Assembly: GCA_023387335.1 (NCBI GenBank)
Contig: JAEWIF010000012.1
Span: forward strand, 1-37,575
Origin: Pseudomonadota bacterium
GTDB lineage: Bacteria; Pseudomonadota; Gammaproteobacteria; Burkholderiales; Burkholderiaceae_C
Direction of reading: 5' to 3'
Length of the DNA stretch: 37,575 nucleotides
The position numbers and the translations under genes were made by a program. Positions within the stretch are counted from its first letter, which is position 1. Every line of letters begins with the position of its first letter. Positions 7,228-15,837 of this stretch are shown in pieces. Under the pieces are notes generated by a model. It was not told the origin of the DNA. It did not search any database and was given only the letters and a program-made list of their open reading frames with translations.

Positions 7228-9224
7228 CCACCACTCCCGCCGCCGACGGCGGTGCCGCCGGGTTCGACCTCGGCCAGTTCTACCAGGTCTTCTTCGAGGA
7301 GGCCGGCGACAACCTCGAGCGCATGGAGCAGCTGCTCGTCGCGCTCGACCTCGCCGCGCCCGACGACGAGACGCTGCACGCCATCTTCCGCTGCGCGCAT
7401 TCGATCAAGGGCGGCGCGGCCACCTTCGGCTTCGGCGAGCTCGCCGACCTCACGCACGTGATGGAAACGCTGCTGGACCGGCTGCGCCGGCACGAGCTCG
7501 CGCCCACCACGGCGATGGTCGACACGCTGCTGGCCTCGGGCGATGCCCTGCGCGAGATGCTGCGGCACCGGCAGGACGGCTCGGGCGAGGCGGTGGACGA
7601 TCGCGAACTGCGCGCGACGCTCGTGCGCCTCGCTTCGCCTGAAGAAGCGGCGCCTGCGCCGGTCGCCGCTCCCGCGCCGACGGCCGCGCCCGTCGCACCC
7701 GCGCCCGCGAAGACCGCGCAAGCGCGCGACCTCGAACTGCTCGCCGGCCCGCTGGCCCAGTCCCATGTCGCCGACGACCTGGTCGAGCTGTTCGGCGAAG
7801 TCGTCGGCCTCGGCGAACTCTCGCGTGTCGAGGCCGTGCCCGGGCAGGCCGACGGCGTCGTGCGCTTCCGCCTCAAGACGACGTCGAACGACGGCGACCT
7901 GCTGGACCTGTGCGGCTTCCACCTGCCGCGCGAGCAGCTGCGCATCGCCGACTGGCCCGGCTCCGGCGCATTGCCGGTGACGGTTCCCGAAGCCCCCGTC
8001 GCACTCGCTGCGCCCGCAGCCGCCCCGGCGCCTGCCGGCCCGCGCAAGTCCGCGGCGCCCGCGCCTTCCACCGAAACGCTGCGCGTGTCGGTGGACAAGG
8101 TCGACCAGCTGATCAACCTCATGGGCGAGCTCGTGATCACGCAGGCCATGCTGGCCCAGCGCGCGGGCGCGCTCGACGGCCCCGCGCGCGATCAGTTGAT
8201 CGGCGGCCTCACCGACCTGGAGCGCACCACGCGCGACCTGCAGGAGTCGGTGATGTCGATCCGCATGATCCCCATGTCCGAGGTGTTCGGCCGCTTCCCG
8301 CGCATGCTGCGCGACCTGGCGGCGCGCCTGGGCAAGCAGGTGGAGCTGCGCACCGTCGGCGAGGCGACCGAGCTGGACAAGGGCATGATCGAGAAGCTCA
8401 CCGATCCGCTCACGCACCTGGTGCGCAACTCGCTGGACCACGGCATCGAGCTGCCCGAGCAGCGCCTGGCCGCGGGCAAGCCGGCGCACGGCACGCTGAC
8501 GCTCAGCGCGCAGCACGAGGGCGGCTGCATCCTGATCCAGGTGCGCGACGACGGCCGCGGCCTCGACCGCGCGCGCATCCTCGCCAAGGCCCGCAGCAAC
8601 GGCATGGCCGTGCACGACGGCATGCCCGATGCCGAAGTCTGGCAACTGATCTTCGCGCCCGGCTTCTCCACCGCGGAAGCCGTGACCGACGTGTCCGGCC
8701 GCGGCGTCGGCATGGACGTGGTCCGGCGCAACATCCTCTCGCTCGGCGGTAGCGTCGACCTGTCCTCCGAGCCCGGCGTGGGCGCGTGCGTCACGGTGCG
8801 GCTGCCGCTCACGCTGGCGATCATGGACGGCATGTCGGTGATGGCGGGCGGCGAGCTGTACCTGCTGCCGCTGTCCAGCGTGGTGGAGTCGTTCCAGCCC
8901 TCGGACGCCGCGGTCAAGACCGTGGCTGGCGAAGCCCGCGTGGTCAAGGTGCGCGAGGAGTACCTGCCGGTGGTGTCGCTCTCCGACGTGCTGTCCCTGC
9001 CGGCCGCGCGGGACGCCACCCTGATGCACGTGGTGGTCGAGGGCGACGGCCGCCGCATCGCGCTGGAGGTGGACCAGCTGGTCGGCCAGCAGCAGGTGGT
9101 GGTGAAGAACCTCGAGGCCAACTACCGCAAGGTGCCCGGCGTGTCGGGCGCCACCATCCTCGGCGACGGCCGCGTCGCGCTGATCCTGGACGTCGGCGCG
9201 CTGGTGCGCCGCGGCCGCCACTGA
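7221..9224 (+). CDS. cheA: Chemotaxis histidine kinase CheA
   Basis: 667 residues. P1 HPt domain with His60 (AHSIKGGAATFGF); P2-like CheY-binding segment about 175-260 (ends DLLDLCGFHLPREQLRI) between Ala/Pro-rich linkers; P3 dimerisation (LRVSVDKVDQLINLMGELVI); P4 ATPase with N-box HLVRNSLDHGIE, G1 DDGRGLD and G2 GRGVGMDVV; C-terminal P5 CheW-like domain that docks to CheW and receptors. It phosphorylates CheY and CheB in response to MCP state at the cell pole. All catalytic motifs are intact and length is normal for the family. It sits between a cheY-like gene and an mcp-cheW-mcp run. Confidence 0.98.
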   Translation: MLTTTPAADGGAAGFDLGQFYQVFFEEAGDNLERMEQLLVALDLAAPDDETLHAIFRCAHSIKGGAATFGFGELADLTHVMETLLDRLRRHELAPTTAMVDTLLASGDALREMLRHRQDGSGEAVDDRELRATLVRLASPEEAAPAPVAAPAPTAAPVAPAPAKTAQARDLELLAGPLAQSHVADDLVELFGEVVGLGELSRVEAVPGQADGVVRFRLKTTSNDGDLLDLCGFHLPREQLRIADWPGSGALPVTVPEAPVALAAPAAAPAPAGPRKSAAPAPSTETLRVSVDKVDQLINLMGELVITQAMLAQRAGALDGPARDQLIGGLTDLERTTRDLQESVMSIRMIPMSEVFGRFPRMLRDLAARLGKQVELRTVGEATELDKGMIEKLTDPLTHLVRNSLDHGIELPEQRLAAGKPAHGTLTLSAQHEGGCILIQVRDDGRGLDRARILAKARSNGMAVHDGMPDAEVWQLIFAPGFSTAEAVTDVSGRGVGMDVVRRNILSLGGSVDLSSEPGVGACVTVRLPLTLAIMDGMSVMAGGELYLLPLSSVVESFQPSDAAVKTVAGEARVVKVREEYLPVVSLSDVLSLPAARDATLMHVVVEGDGRRIALEVDQLVGQQQVVVKNLEANYRKVPGVSGATILGDGRVALILDVGALVRRGRH

Positions 9225-9234
9225 GCCGACGGGC

Positions 9235-9261
9235 TCAAGCCGCGCGGCGCCCCGCCGAAAA
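9235..9261 (+). promoter_or_regulatory. Candidate sigma-28 (FliA) promoter before the first mcp
   Basis: TCAA (9235-9238), 15 bases, GCCGAAAA (9254-9261), located between cheA and the mcp start at 9314. The -10 differs from GCCGATAA by one base and the -35 from TAAA by one base. The motA upstream region has a very similar TCAA-N15-GCCGAAAC. It would give extra late expression of mcp, cheW and downstream che genes. Confidence 0.45.
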
Positions 9262-9313
9262 CACGGTGCGGACCCGCGCGCGGGCCCGAGCCAACAGAAC
9301 CCCTGGAGTAGCC

Positions 9314-11059
9314 ATGAACCTGATCCGGAACCTCAACATCGGCCCGCGCCTGGCGGCCGCCTTCGGCGCGCTGCTCGTGCTGCTGGTGGCCGTCGCGGCG
9401 CTCGGCATCGAGCGGATGTCGTCCTTCAACAGCCGGCTGGAGCACATCGCCACCGTCAGCAACGCGCAGCTGCGCCAGTCGCAGACCATGCTGGCCGCGC
9501 TGACCGCCATCCGCGTGGTCTCGCGCGACGTGGTGATCGCCTTCTCGCCGGACGAGATCCGCAACCTCGAAACCCAGCTGGCCGCGCAGCGCAAGCGCTA
9601 CGCCGAAGCCGCGGAGCAGCTCCAGCAGAGCATCCGCCACGCCAACGACGCCCAGGACCTCAAGATGTTCGAGGACGTCGCGGCGATCCGCGTCAAGGGC
9701 ACCGAGATCACCGACCGCGTCTTCAAGCTGGCCGCCGCCGGCCGCGAGGACGCGCGCACGGTGCTGAACCAGGAGCTCATGCCCCAGCAGGCCAAGTGGC
9801 AAAAGAGCATCGAGGAGCTGATCGCCGACAAGGAAAAGGACGTCGACCAGTACGTCTCCGCCGCCGCGGCCAGCTACCACATGGCCCGCAACATCATGGT
9901 CGGCGCCGCCGCGCTGGCCGCGCTGCTGGCCGTCGCCGTCGGTTTCGCGATCACCCGCAGCGTGGTGCGCCCGATCGAGCAGGCCGTCGAACTCGCCGAG
10001 CAGGTCGCCGGCGGCGACCTCACCCGCCAGGTGAAGGTGGAAGGCCGCGACGAGGCCGCGCGCCTTCTCACCGCGCTGGGCAGCATGACGGGCGCGCTCT
10101 CGGGCCTGGTGGGCCGCGTGCGCGCCGGCAGCGACTCGATCGCCAGCGGCTCCTCGGAGATCGCCCGCGGCAACGAGGACCTGTCGCAGCGCACCGAGCA
10201 GCAGGCGTCCAACCTGCAGGAGACCGCCGCCTCGATGGAGCAGCTGAGCGGCACCGTGCGCAACACCGCCGACATCGCGCGCCAGGCCAACGAGCTGGCC
10301 GTCTCGGCCAGCCAGGCGGCGGAAGAGGGCGGCCGCGTCGTGCACGACGTGGTGCACACGATGGAAGACATCCGCGTCTCCAGCCGCAAGGTCAACGACA
10401 TCATCGGCGTGATCGACGGCATCGCGTTCCAGACCAACATCCTGGCGCTCAACGCCGCCGTGGAAGCCGCGCGTGCCGGCGAACAGGGCCGCGGCTTCGC
10501 CGTGGTGGCCGCCGAAGTGCGCAGCCTGGCGCAGCGCAGCGCCGAGGCCGCCCGCGAGATCAAGGCCCTGATCGGCGCCAGCGTCGGCAAGGTCGAAGGC
10601 GGCAGCAAGCTGGTGGGCGACGCCGGCCGCACGATGGAAGACATCGTGGCCCGCGTGCGCAAGGTCAGCGAGATGATCGGCCAGATCAGCGCCGCCGCCG
10701 GCGAGCAGAGCCAGGGCATCGGCCAGGTGAGCGACGCCGTGTCGCAGCTGGACCAGGTGACGCAGCAGAACGCAGCGCTGGTCGAGCAGCTCGCCGCCGC
10801 CGCCGGCAGCCTGAACTCGCGCTCGGCCGAGCTGCTGGGGTCGGTGGCCGCCTTCCGCACGCGCGAATCCGCGTCCTCCGCCTCGATCCCCGCCGCGCCG
10901 GCGCCCGCTGCCGCCGCCGCGCCGGCCCGCAAGCCGCAAGCCGCTGCGACGACGCGCCCCGCGCCCGCCCCGGTGGCGACCGCGCCGGCCGCCGCCGCGC
11001 CCGCATCGATCCCCGCCGCCCGCGCGTCCTCCACGGACGACGAGTGGACCCAGTTCTGA
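9314..11059 (+). CDS. Methyl-accepting chemotaxis protein with CheR-tether pentapeptide
   Basis: 581 residues. TM1 about 11-31, periplasmic four-helix-bundle sensor domain to about 190, TM2 about 191-211, HAMP (RSVVRPIEQAVELAEQVAGGDL), then a long coiled-coil signalling domain with the conserved tip IDGIAFQTNILALNAAVEAA. Residues about 518-574 are an Ala/Pro-rich flexible linker ending in EWTQF. That fits the W-x-x-F pentapeptide by which high-abundance receptors such as Tsr and Tar recruit CheR and CheB. The ligand cannot be told from sequence. GGAG lies 8 bases before the ATG. The gene is followed 26 bases later by cheW. Confidence 0.95.
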   Translation: MNLIRNLNIGPRLAAAFGALLVLLVAVAALGIERMSSFNSRLEHIATVSNAQLRQSQTMLAALTAIRVVSRDVVIAFSPDEIRNLETQLAAQRKRYAEAAEQLQQSIRHANDAQDLKMFEDVAAIRVKGTEITDRVFKLAAAGREDARTVLNQELMPQQAKWQKSIEELIADKEKDVDQYVSAAAASYHMARNIMVGAAALAALLAVAVGFAITRSVVRPIEQAVELAEQVAGGDLTRQVKVEGRDEAARLLTALGSMTGALSGLVGRVRAGSDSIASGSSEIARGNEDLSQRTEQQASNLQETAASMEQLSGTVRNTADIARQANELAVSASQAAEEGGRVVHDVVHTMEDIRVSSRKVNDIIGVIDGIAFQTNILALNAAVEAARAGEQGRGFAVVAAEVRSLAQRSAEAAREIKALIGASVGKVEGGSKLVGDAGRTMEDIVARVRKVSEMIGQISAAAGEQSQGIGQVSDAVSQLDQVTQQNAALVEQLAAAAGSLNSRSAELLGSVAAFRTRESASSASIPAAPAPAAAAAPARKPQAAATTRPAPAPVATAPAAAAPASIPAARASSTDDEWTQF

Positions 11060-11085
11060 TCACCCCGCACCAGAAGGACAGCGCC

Positions 11086-11601
11086 ATGGAAATGATCGTG
11101 GAAGGCGGGCACATCGCCCGCCAGGAAGCCGGACGACAGGCGGCCGCGGCCGCGCGCGCCGGCGAGTACCTCACCTACCGGCTGGGGAGCGAGGAATACG
11201 GGGTGGACATCCAGAAGGTCCAGGAGATCCGCTCCTACGAGCAGCCCACGCGCATCCCGCATGCGCCCGCGCACATCAAGGGCGTGGTCAACCTGCGCGG
11301 CGTGATCGTGCCGATCGTCGACCTGCGCCTGAAGCTCGGCTGCGCGACGGCGGAGTACACCGACTTCACCGTGGTCATCGTGCTGGCCGTCGCCGGCCGC
11401 GTGCTGGGCGTGGTGGTCGACTCGGTGTCGGACGTGCTGGACCTGCAGGCCGAAGCCATCAAGCCGCCGCCCGGCCTGCCGGGCGAGGAGAACCCCGAGT
11501 TCATCACCGGCATCGCCTCGGTCGGCGACCGCATGCTGATGCTGGTGGACATCGAGTCGCTGCTGGGCGACTTCGCGAGCCTTCCGACGGCGGTGGCGTG
11601 A
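11086..11601 (+). CDS. cheW: Chemotaxis coupling protein CheW
   Basis: 171-residue adaptor that links MCP signalling tips to the CheA P5 domain. CheW core features: YLTYRLGSEEYGVDIQKVQE, then IPHAPAHIKGVVNLRGVIVPIVDLR, then VDSVSDVLDL and a closing GDRMLMLVDIESLL. An N-terminal 27-residue extension is Ala-rich. AGAAGGA precedes the ATG. Its stop overlaps the next mcp start (TGATG), which fits co-translation. It is the only cheW in the window. Confidence 0.97.
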   Translation: MEMIVEGGHIARQEAGRQAAAAARAGEYLTYRLGSEEYGVDIQKVQEIRSYEQPTRIPHAPAHIKGVVNLRGVIVPIVDLRLKLGCATAEYTDFTVVIVLAVAGRVLGVVVDSVSDVLDLQAEAIKPPPGLPGEENPEFITGIASVGDRMLMLVDIESLLGDFASLPTAVA

Positions 11602-13154
11602 TGGGCACGCTGCGCCTGAGAGCCCGCCTGGCCCTCGCCTTCGGCGCGCTGCTGGCGCTGCTGCTGCTGGCGGCCGGCGCGGCGCTCCACCAGATCGACG
11701 TCCTCGCGCGCATCGCCGCGCAGCAGAGCGAGCTGGCGGACAGCCGGCATCTCGTGTTCGAGTGGAGCGCGCAGACGCGCATGAACGTGGTGCGCGCGGT
11801 GACGCTGGCCAAGGCCGGCAGCCCGCCGGCCCTGGCGTCCTGGATGGACGGCGAGATGAAGGCGACCTCGGCGCGCATCAGCCAGCTGCAGTCGGAGCTG
11901 GAGCGCCGCTTGGCCGCGGATCCCGAAGCCACCGGCCTGATGGGCAAGGCGGGCGAGACCCGCAAGGCGTACCTGGCGCTGCGCGCGAAGCTGTTGCAAC
12001 GCATGGCGGACGATCCCGCGGGCGCCGCGGCCGAGGTCGACTCCCAGCTGGTGCCGGCGGCCCAGGCCTATCTCGGCCGGCTGGAGGCGGTGGTCGCCCA
12101 CGAGGAAGCGCTGCTCAAGCGCCACGGGGAGACCGGCGCGGCGGCGGTGCGCAGCGCCATCGCCAAGCTGGCATTGCTGTCGCTGGCCGCGCTGGTGCTG
12201 GCCGTCGTGCTGGCCTGGCGCGTGAGCGGCGACCTGGTGCGGGCGATCCGCGCCGCGATCGCTTCGGCCCAGGCCATCGCCGGCGGCGACCTTTCGCGGG
12301 ACGTCGCGCGCGATCGCCGCGACGAACTGGGCGAGCTGCAGGGCGCGCTCGCGCACATGCAGCAGCGGCTGCGCGAGATGGTGGCCGGCATCCGCACGGG
12401 CGCCGACGGCGTCGGCGTGGCGACTTCGCAGATCGCCAGCGGCAACCAGGACCTGAGCTCGCGCACCGAGCAGGCCGCCGCCAGCCTGCAGCAGACCGCC
12501 GCCACCATGGGGCAGCTGAGCGACAGCACGCGCCGCTCGGCCGGCTCGGCCGGCGAGGCCGACAGCCTGGCGCGGGACGCGGCCGGTGTGGCGCGCCGCG
12601 GCGCGGCCGCGTTCGGCGAGGTGGTGGGCACCATGCGCGAGATCCACGCCAGCGCCGGGCGCATCGGCGAGATCACCGACGTGATCGACGGCATCGCGTT
12701 CCAGACCAACATCCTCGCGCTCAACGCGGCGGTGGAGGCGGCGCGCGCCGGCGAGCAGGGCCGCGGCTTCGCGGTCGTCGCCGGCGAGGTGCGCAGCCTG
12801 GCGCAGCGCAGCGCGGAGGCGGCCCGCGAGATCCGCACCCTCATCGAAGGCAGCACGAACAAGGTGGAGCACGGCTCGCGGCTGGTCGAGCAGGCCGGCA
12901 AGACGATGCAGGAGATCGAGGCCAGCGTCGGCCGCGTGACGCAGGCGATCGCGGGCATCGCGGCGGCCGCCACCAGCCAGGCCACCGGCTTCGGCGAGGT
13001 GAACGACGCCGTCGGCCAGCTCGACCGGATCACGCAGCAGAACGCCGCGCTGGTGGAGGAGGCCACCGCCGCCGCCGCGAGCCTGAAGGACCAGGCCCTG
13101 GCGCTGGCCCGCCTGGTGGCGAGCTTCCGGACCGACCAGGCGCAGCCCGCCTGA
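11601..13154 (+). CDS. Methyl-accepting chemotaxis protein without tether
   Basis: 517 residues. TM1 about 11-31, periplasmic helical sensor domain to about 188, TM2 about 189-209, HAMP (about 212-265, AIAGGDLSRDVARDRRDELGEL) and a signalling domain with the same tip (IDGIAFQTNILALNAAVEAA) as the upstream MCP. The chain stops at FRTDQAQPA, so the Ala/Pro linker and pentapeptide of its neighbour are missing. Adaptation probably depends on mixed arrays. ATG at 11601 is preferred over an adjacent GTG at 11598. It resembles the upstream MCP in the cytoplasmic half but differs in the sensor domain, so it probably senses something else. Confidence 0.95.
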   Translation: MGTLRLRARLALAFGALLALLLLAAGAALHQIDVLARIAAQQSELADSRHLVFEWSAQTRMNVVRAVTLAKAGSPPALASWMDGEMKATSARISQLQSELERRLAADPEATGLMGKAGETRKAYLALRAKLLQRMADDPAGAAAEVDSQLVPAAQAYLGRLEAVVAHEEALLKRHGETGAAAVRSAIAKLALLSLAALVLAVVLAWRVSGDLVRAIRAAIASAQAIAGGDLSRDVARDRRDELGELQGALAHMQQRLREMVAGIRTGADGVGVATSQIASGNQDLSSRTEQAAASLQQTAATMGQLSDSTRRSAGSAGEADSLARDAAGVARRGAAAFGEVVGTMREIHASAGRIGEITDVIDGIAFQTNILALNAAVEAARAGEQGRGFAVVAGEVRSLAQRSAEAAREIRTLIEGSTNKVEHGSRLVEQAGKTMQEIEASVGRVTQAIAGIAAAATSQATGFGEVNDAVGQLDRITQQNAALVEEATAAAASLKDQALALARLVASFRTDQAQPA

Positions 13155-13191
13155 GACTGGCACCTTCGCGAACGGATCGACCGAGCCGTCC

Positions 13192-14037
13192 ATGAGAGTC
13201 AACCTTCCCGAAGCCGCCGCGGTCCCCTTCGACGATCGCGACATCGAGTTCAGCGCCGACGATTTCGAACGCGTGCGCAAGCTGATCCGCAGCAAGGCCG
13301 GCATCGACCTGCAGGCGGGCAAGCAGAACATGGTGTACAGCCGGCTGGCGCGGCGCCTGCGCGACCGCGGCCACCGGAGCTTCCGCAGCTACCTGGACGC
13401 GCTGCGCGGCGACACCGACCCGGAGTGGCAGGAGTTCATCAACTGCCTGACCACCAACCTCACGGCGTTCTTCCGCGAGGCGCACCACTTCGAGACGCTG
13501 GCGCAGGAGCTGCGCGCGCGGCACGGGCCGGTGCGCATCTGGTCGTGCGCGGCGTCCACCGGCGAGGAGCCGTACAGCCTGGCGATCACCGCGATGGAAT
13601 GCGGCGCGGGCCACCGCACGCAGATCGAGGCGAGCGACGTCGACACGCGCGTGCTGGCCCACGCCGAGGCGGGCATCTATTCGCTGGACTCGGCCTCCGG
13701 CCTGGGCGAGGAGCGGCTGCGACGCTTCTTCCTGCGCGGCTCGGGACGCAACGCGGGCTTCGCGCGCGTCAAGCCGGAGCTGCGCTCCCTGGTGCGGTAC
13801 TTCAACCTGAACCTGCTGGCGCAGCCCTGGAAGCTGCAGCCGCACGACATGGTGTTCTGCCGCAACGTGATGATCTATTTCGACCGGCCGACCCAGCGCG
13901 CCGTGCTCGAGCGGCTGCACGCCGTGCTCAAGCCCGGCGGCCTGCTGTTCGTCGGCCATTCGGAGAACTTCACCGAGCACCGCGACCTCTTCACGCTGTG
14001 CGGCAAGACGGTGTACCGGCGCGCGGAGGCCGCGTGA
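13192..14037 (+). CDS. cheR: Chemotaxis protein methyltransferase CheR
   Basis: 281 residues. The N-terminal helical domain (to about 95) recognises MCP methylation helices. The C-terminal SAM-dependent methyltransferase domain has the SAM-binding segment RIWSCAASTGEEPYSLAI and the family motifs FCRNVMIYFDRPTQ and LLFVGHSENF. It adds methyl groups to MCP glutamates and may dock to the EWTQF tail of the first MCP. Its last codons overlap the GTG start of cheD (GTGA). Confidence 0.97.
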   Translation: MRVNLPEAAAVPFDDRDIEFSADDFERVRKLIRSKAGIDLQAGKQNMVYSRLARRLRDRGHRSFRSYLDALRGDTDPEWQEFINCLTTNLTAFFREAHHFETLAQELRARHGPVRIWSCAASTGEEPYSLAITAMECGAGHRTQIEASDVDTRVLAHAEAGIYSLDSASGLGEERLRRFFLRGSGRNAGFARVKPELRSLVRYFNLNLLAQPWKLQPHDMVFCRNVMIYFDRPTQRAVLERLHAVLKPGGLLFVGHSENFTEHRDLFTLCGKTVYRRAEAA

Positions 14038-14678
14038 AGCTGGCGCTGCACCCGCTGGACGCGGAGACCGCGGCGCAGCTGCGGCGCAAGCCGCGCCGCG
14101 CGGGCGAGGCCTCGTTCTTCTTCGACGATCCGGCGTTCGGCCGGGTCTCGGTCAAGGTGCTGCCGGGCGAGTTCTACGTCTGCGACCAGGACCTGGCCGT
14201 CAGCACCACGCTGGGCTCGTGCGTGGCGGCCTGCCTGCACGACCCGGTGGCCGGCGTGGGCGGCATGAACCACTTCATGCTGCCGGAGGCCGGCGCGGGC
14301 GAGGCGGGCGGACGCTTCGGCGTCCACGCGATGGAGCTCCTGATCAACGAGATGCTCAAGCGCGGCGCGCGCCGCCATGGGCTGGAAGCCAAGATCTTCG
14401 GCGGCGGCCAGGTGGTGCGCAGCCTGGCCGGCACGCAGATCGGCGAGAAGAACGTGGCGTTCGTGCAGCAGTTCCTGGCGCAGGAAGGCATCACGGTGCG
14501 CGGCCGGGACGTGCTGGACTTCTGCCCGCGCAAGGTGTGCTTCTTCCCGCGCTCGGGGCACGCGCTGTGCAAGCGCCTGCCGACGACGCACGGCGCCGAG
14601 TTCGAACTGCAGGAGGCGCGCTACCGCGACCGCCTGGGCAAGCAAGGCCCGTCGGGGTCGGTGGAGCTGTTCTCATGA
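14034..14678 (+). CDS. cheD: Chemoreceptor glutamine deamidase CheD
   Basis: 214 residues. Central motif STTLGSCVAACLHD gives the catalytic Cys, and GGMNHFMLP gives the catalytic His. CheD deamidates receptor glutamines to glutamates, creating methylation sites for CheR. It starts with GTG inside the cheR stop (GTGA) and ends in the cheB ATG (ATGA), so cheR-cheD-cheB are tightly coupled. No CheC phosphatase is seen; CheZ is present instead, as is usual in beta-proteobacteria. Confidence 0.95.
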   Translation: MKLALHPLDAETAAQLRRKPRRAGEASFFFDDPAFGRVSVKVLPGEFYVCDQDLAVSTTLGSCVAACLHDPVAGVGGMNHFMLPEAGAGEAGGRFGVHAMELLINEMLKRGARRHGLEAKIFGGGQVVRSLAGTQIGEKNVAFVQQFLAQEGITVRGRDVLDFCPRKVCFFPRSGHALCKRLPTTHGAEFELQEARYRDRLGKQGPSGSVELFS

Positions 14679-15736
14679 CCATCCGTGTCGTCGTGGTGGA
14701 CGATTCCCCGCTGGTGCGCTCGGTGCTCACCGGCCTGATCAACCGCGAAGCCGACCTGCAGGTGGTCGGCACGGCGGCCGATCCGTTCGCGGCGCGCGAG
14801 ATGATCCGCGAGCTCGATCCCGACGTGATCACGCTCGACGTCGAGATGCCGCGCATGGACGGCCTGGAATTCCTCTCGCGCCTGATGCGGCTGCGGCCGA
14901 TGCCGGTGGTGATGATCTCCACGCTCACCGAGCGCGGCGCGCAGACCACGCTGCGTGCGCTGGAACTGGGCGCGGTGGACTTCGTCGCCAAGCCGGTGCT
15001 GGCGCAGCGCTCCGGCCTGGAGGAGGCCGCGCGCGAGATCACCGCGAAGATCCGGGCGGCGGCCTCGGCCCGCGTCGGGCGGCGGCCCGCGGCGGAACCG
15101 CCCGCGCCGGTGCCCGCGCAACCCGTCGCGCGGCCCGCGCTGCCCGCGCGTGACACGCAGCTGCTGGTGGCCATGGGCGCTTCCACCGGCGGCACCGAGG
15201 CGCTGCGTGAAGTGCTGGTGCGGCTGCCCGCAGCCTTCCCCGGCATCGTCGTCACCCAGCACATGCCGGCCGGCTTCACCGGCAGCTTCGCCGCGCGGCT
15301 GGACAGCCTGTGCCGGTTGCGCGTCAAGGAAGCGCAGGACGGCGAGCGCATCCTGCAGGGCCATGTCTACATTGCGCCGGGCGGCTGGCACCTGCACGTC
15401 GAGCGCAGCGCCGGCGGCTATGTCGCGCGCGTCACGGCGGGCGATCCGGTGAACCGCCACATCCCCTCGGTGGACGTGCTGTTCCGCTCGGTCGCCCAGC
15501 ACGCGGGGCCGCGTGCGTTCGGCGTGATGCTCACCGGCATGGGCGCGGACGGCGCGGAAGCGATGCGCGTGATGCGCGATCGCGGCGCGTTCAATCTCGT
15601 GCAGGACGAGGCGAGCTGCGTGGTGTTCGGCATGCCCCGCGCGGCGATCGCGGCGGGGGCGGCGGATGAGGTGTTGCCGTTGATGGACATCCCTCGGCGG
15701 CTGAGCGAGAGGGTTGCGCTGACGCGCACGGCCTGA
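14675..15736 (+). CDS. cheB: Chemotaxis methylesterase/response regulator CheB
   Basis: 353 residues. Receiver domain with DD9-10 and phospho-acceptor Asp55 (VITLDVEMPRMDG), Ala/Pro-rich linker about 128-155, then the methylesterase domain with the catalytic triad regions GASTGGTEAL (Ser), TQHMPAGFT (His) and TGMGADGAEA (Asp). When phosphorylated by CheA it removes receptor methyl groups. It is the last gene of the chemotaxis operon and is followed by a palindromic repeat shared with the convergent fliR. Confidence 0.97.
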   Translation: MTIRVVVVDDSPLVRSVLTGLINREADLQVVGTAADPFAAREMIRELDPDVITLDVEMPRMDGLEFLSRLMRLRPMPVVMISTLTERGAQTTLRALELGAVDFVAKPVLAQRSGLEEAAREITAKIRAAASARVGRRPAAEPPAPVPAQPVARPALPARDTQLLVAMGASTGGTEALREVLVRLPAAFPGIVVTQHMPAGFTGSFAARLDSLCRLRVKEAQDGERILQGHVYIAPGGWHLHVERSAGGYVARVTAGDPVNRHIPSVDVLFRSVAQHAGPRAFGVMLTGMGADGAEAMRVMRDRGAFNLVQDEASCVVFGMPRAAIAAGAADEVLPLMDIPRRLSERVALTRTA

Positions 15737-15741
15737 AACCT

Positions 15742-15832
15742 CGTCATCCCCGCGAAGGCGGGGATCCAGAGCTCCCGCATTGAAGTCCGCAGAAGGCGGA
15801 CGCACTGGATTCCCGCCTTCGCGGGAATGACG
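15742..15832. repeat. Dispersed palindromic repeat, full copy A
   Basis: Two inverted 27-base arms at 15742-15768 and 15806-15832 differ at two bases, and each arm is itself a hairpin (CCCCGC-GAAG-GCGGGG and TCCCGC-CTTC-GCGGGA). A third hairpin GTCCGC-AGAAG-GCGGAC lies between them at 15785-15801. It fills the gap between convergent cheB and fliR and ends 5 bases before the fliR stop, so it could end or protect transcripts from both sides. Confidence 0.9.
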
Positions 15833-15837
15833 GGGAC

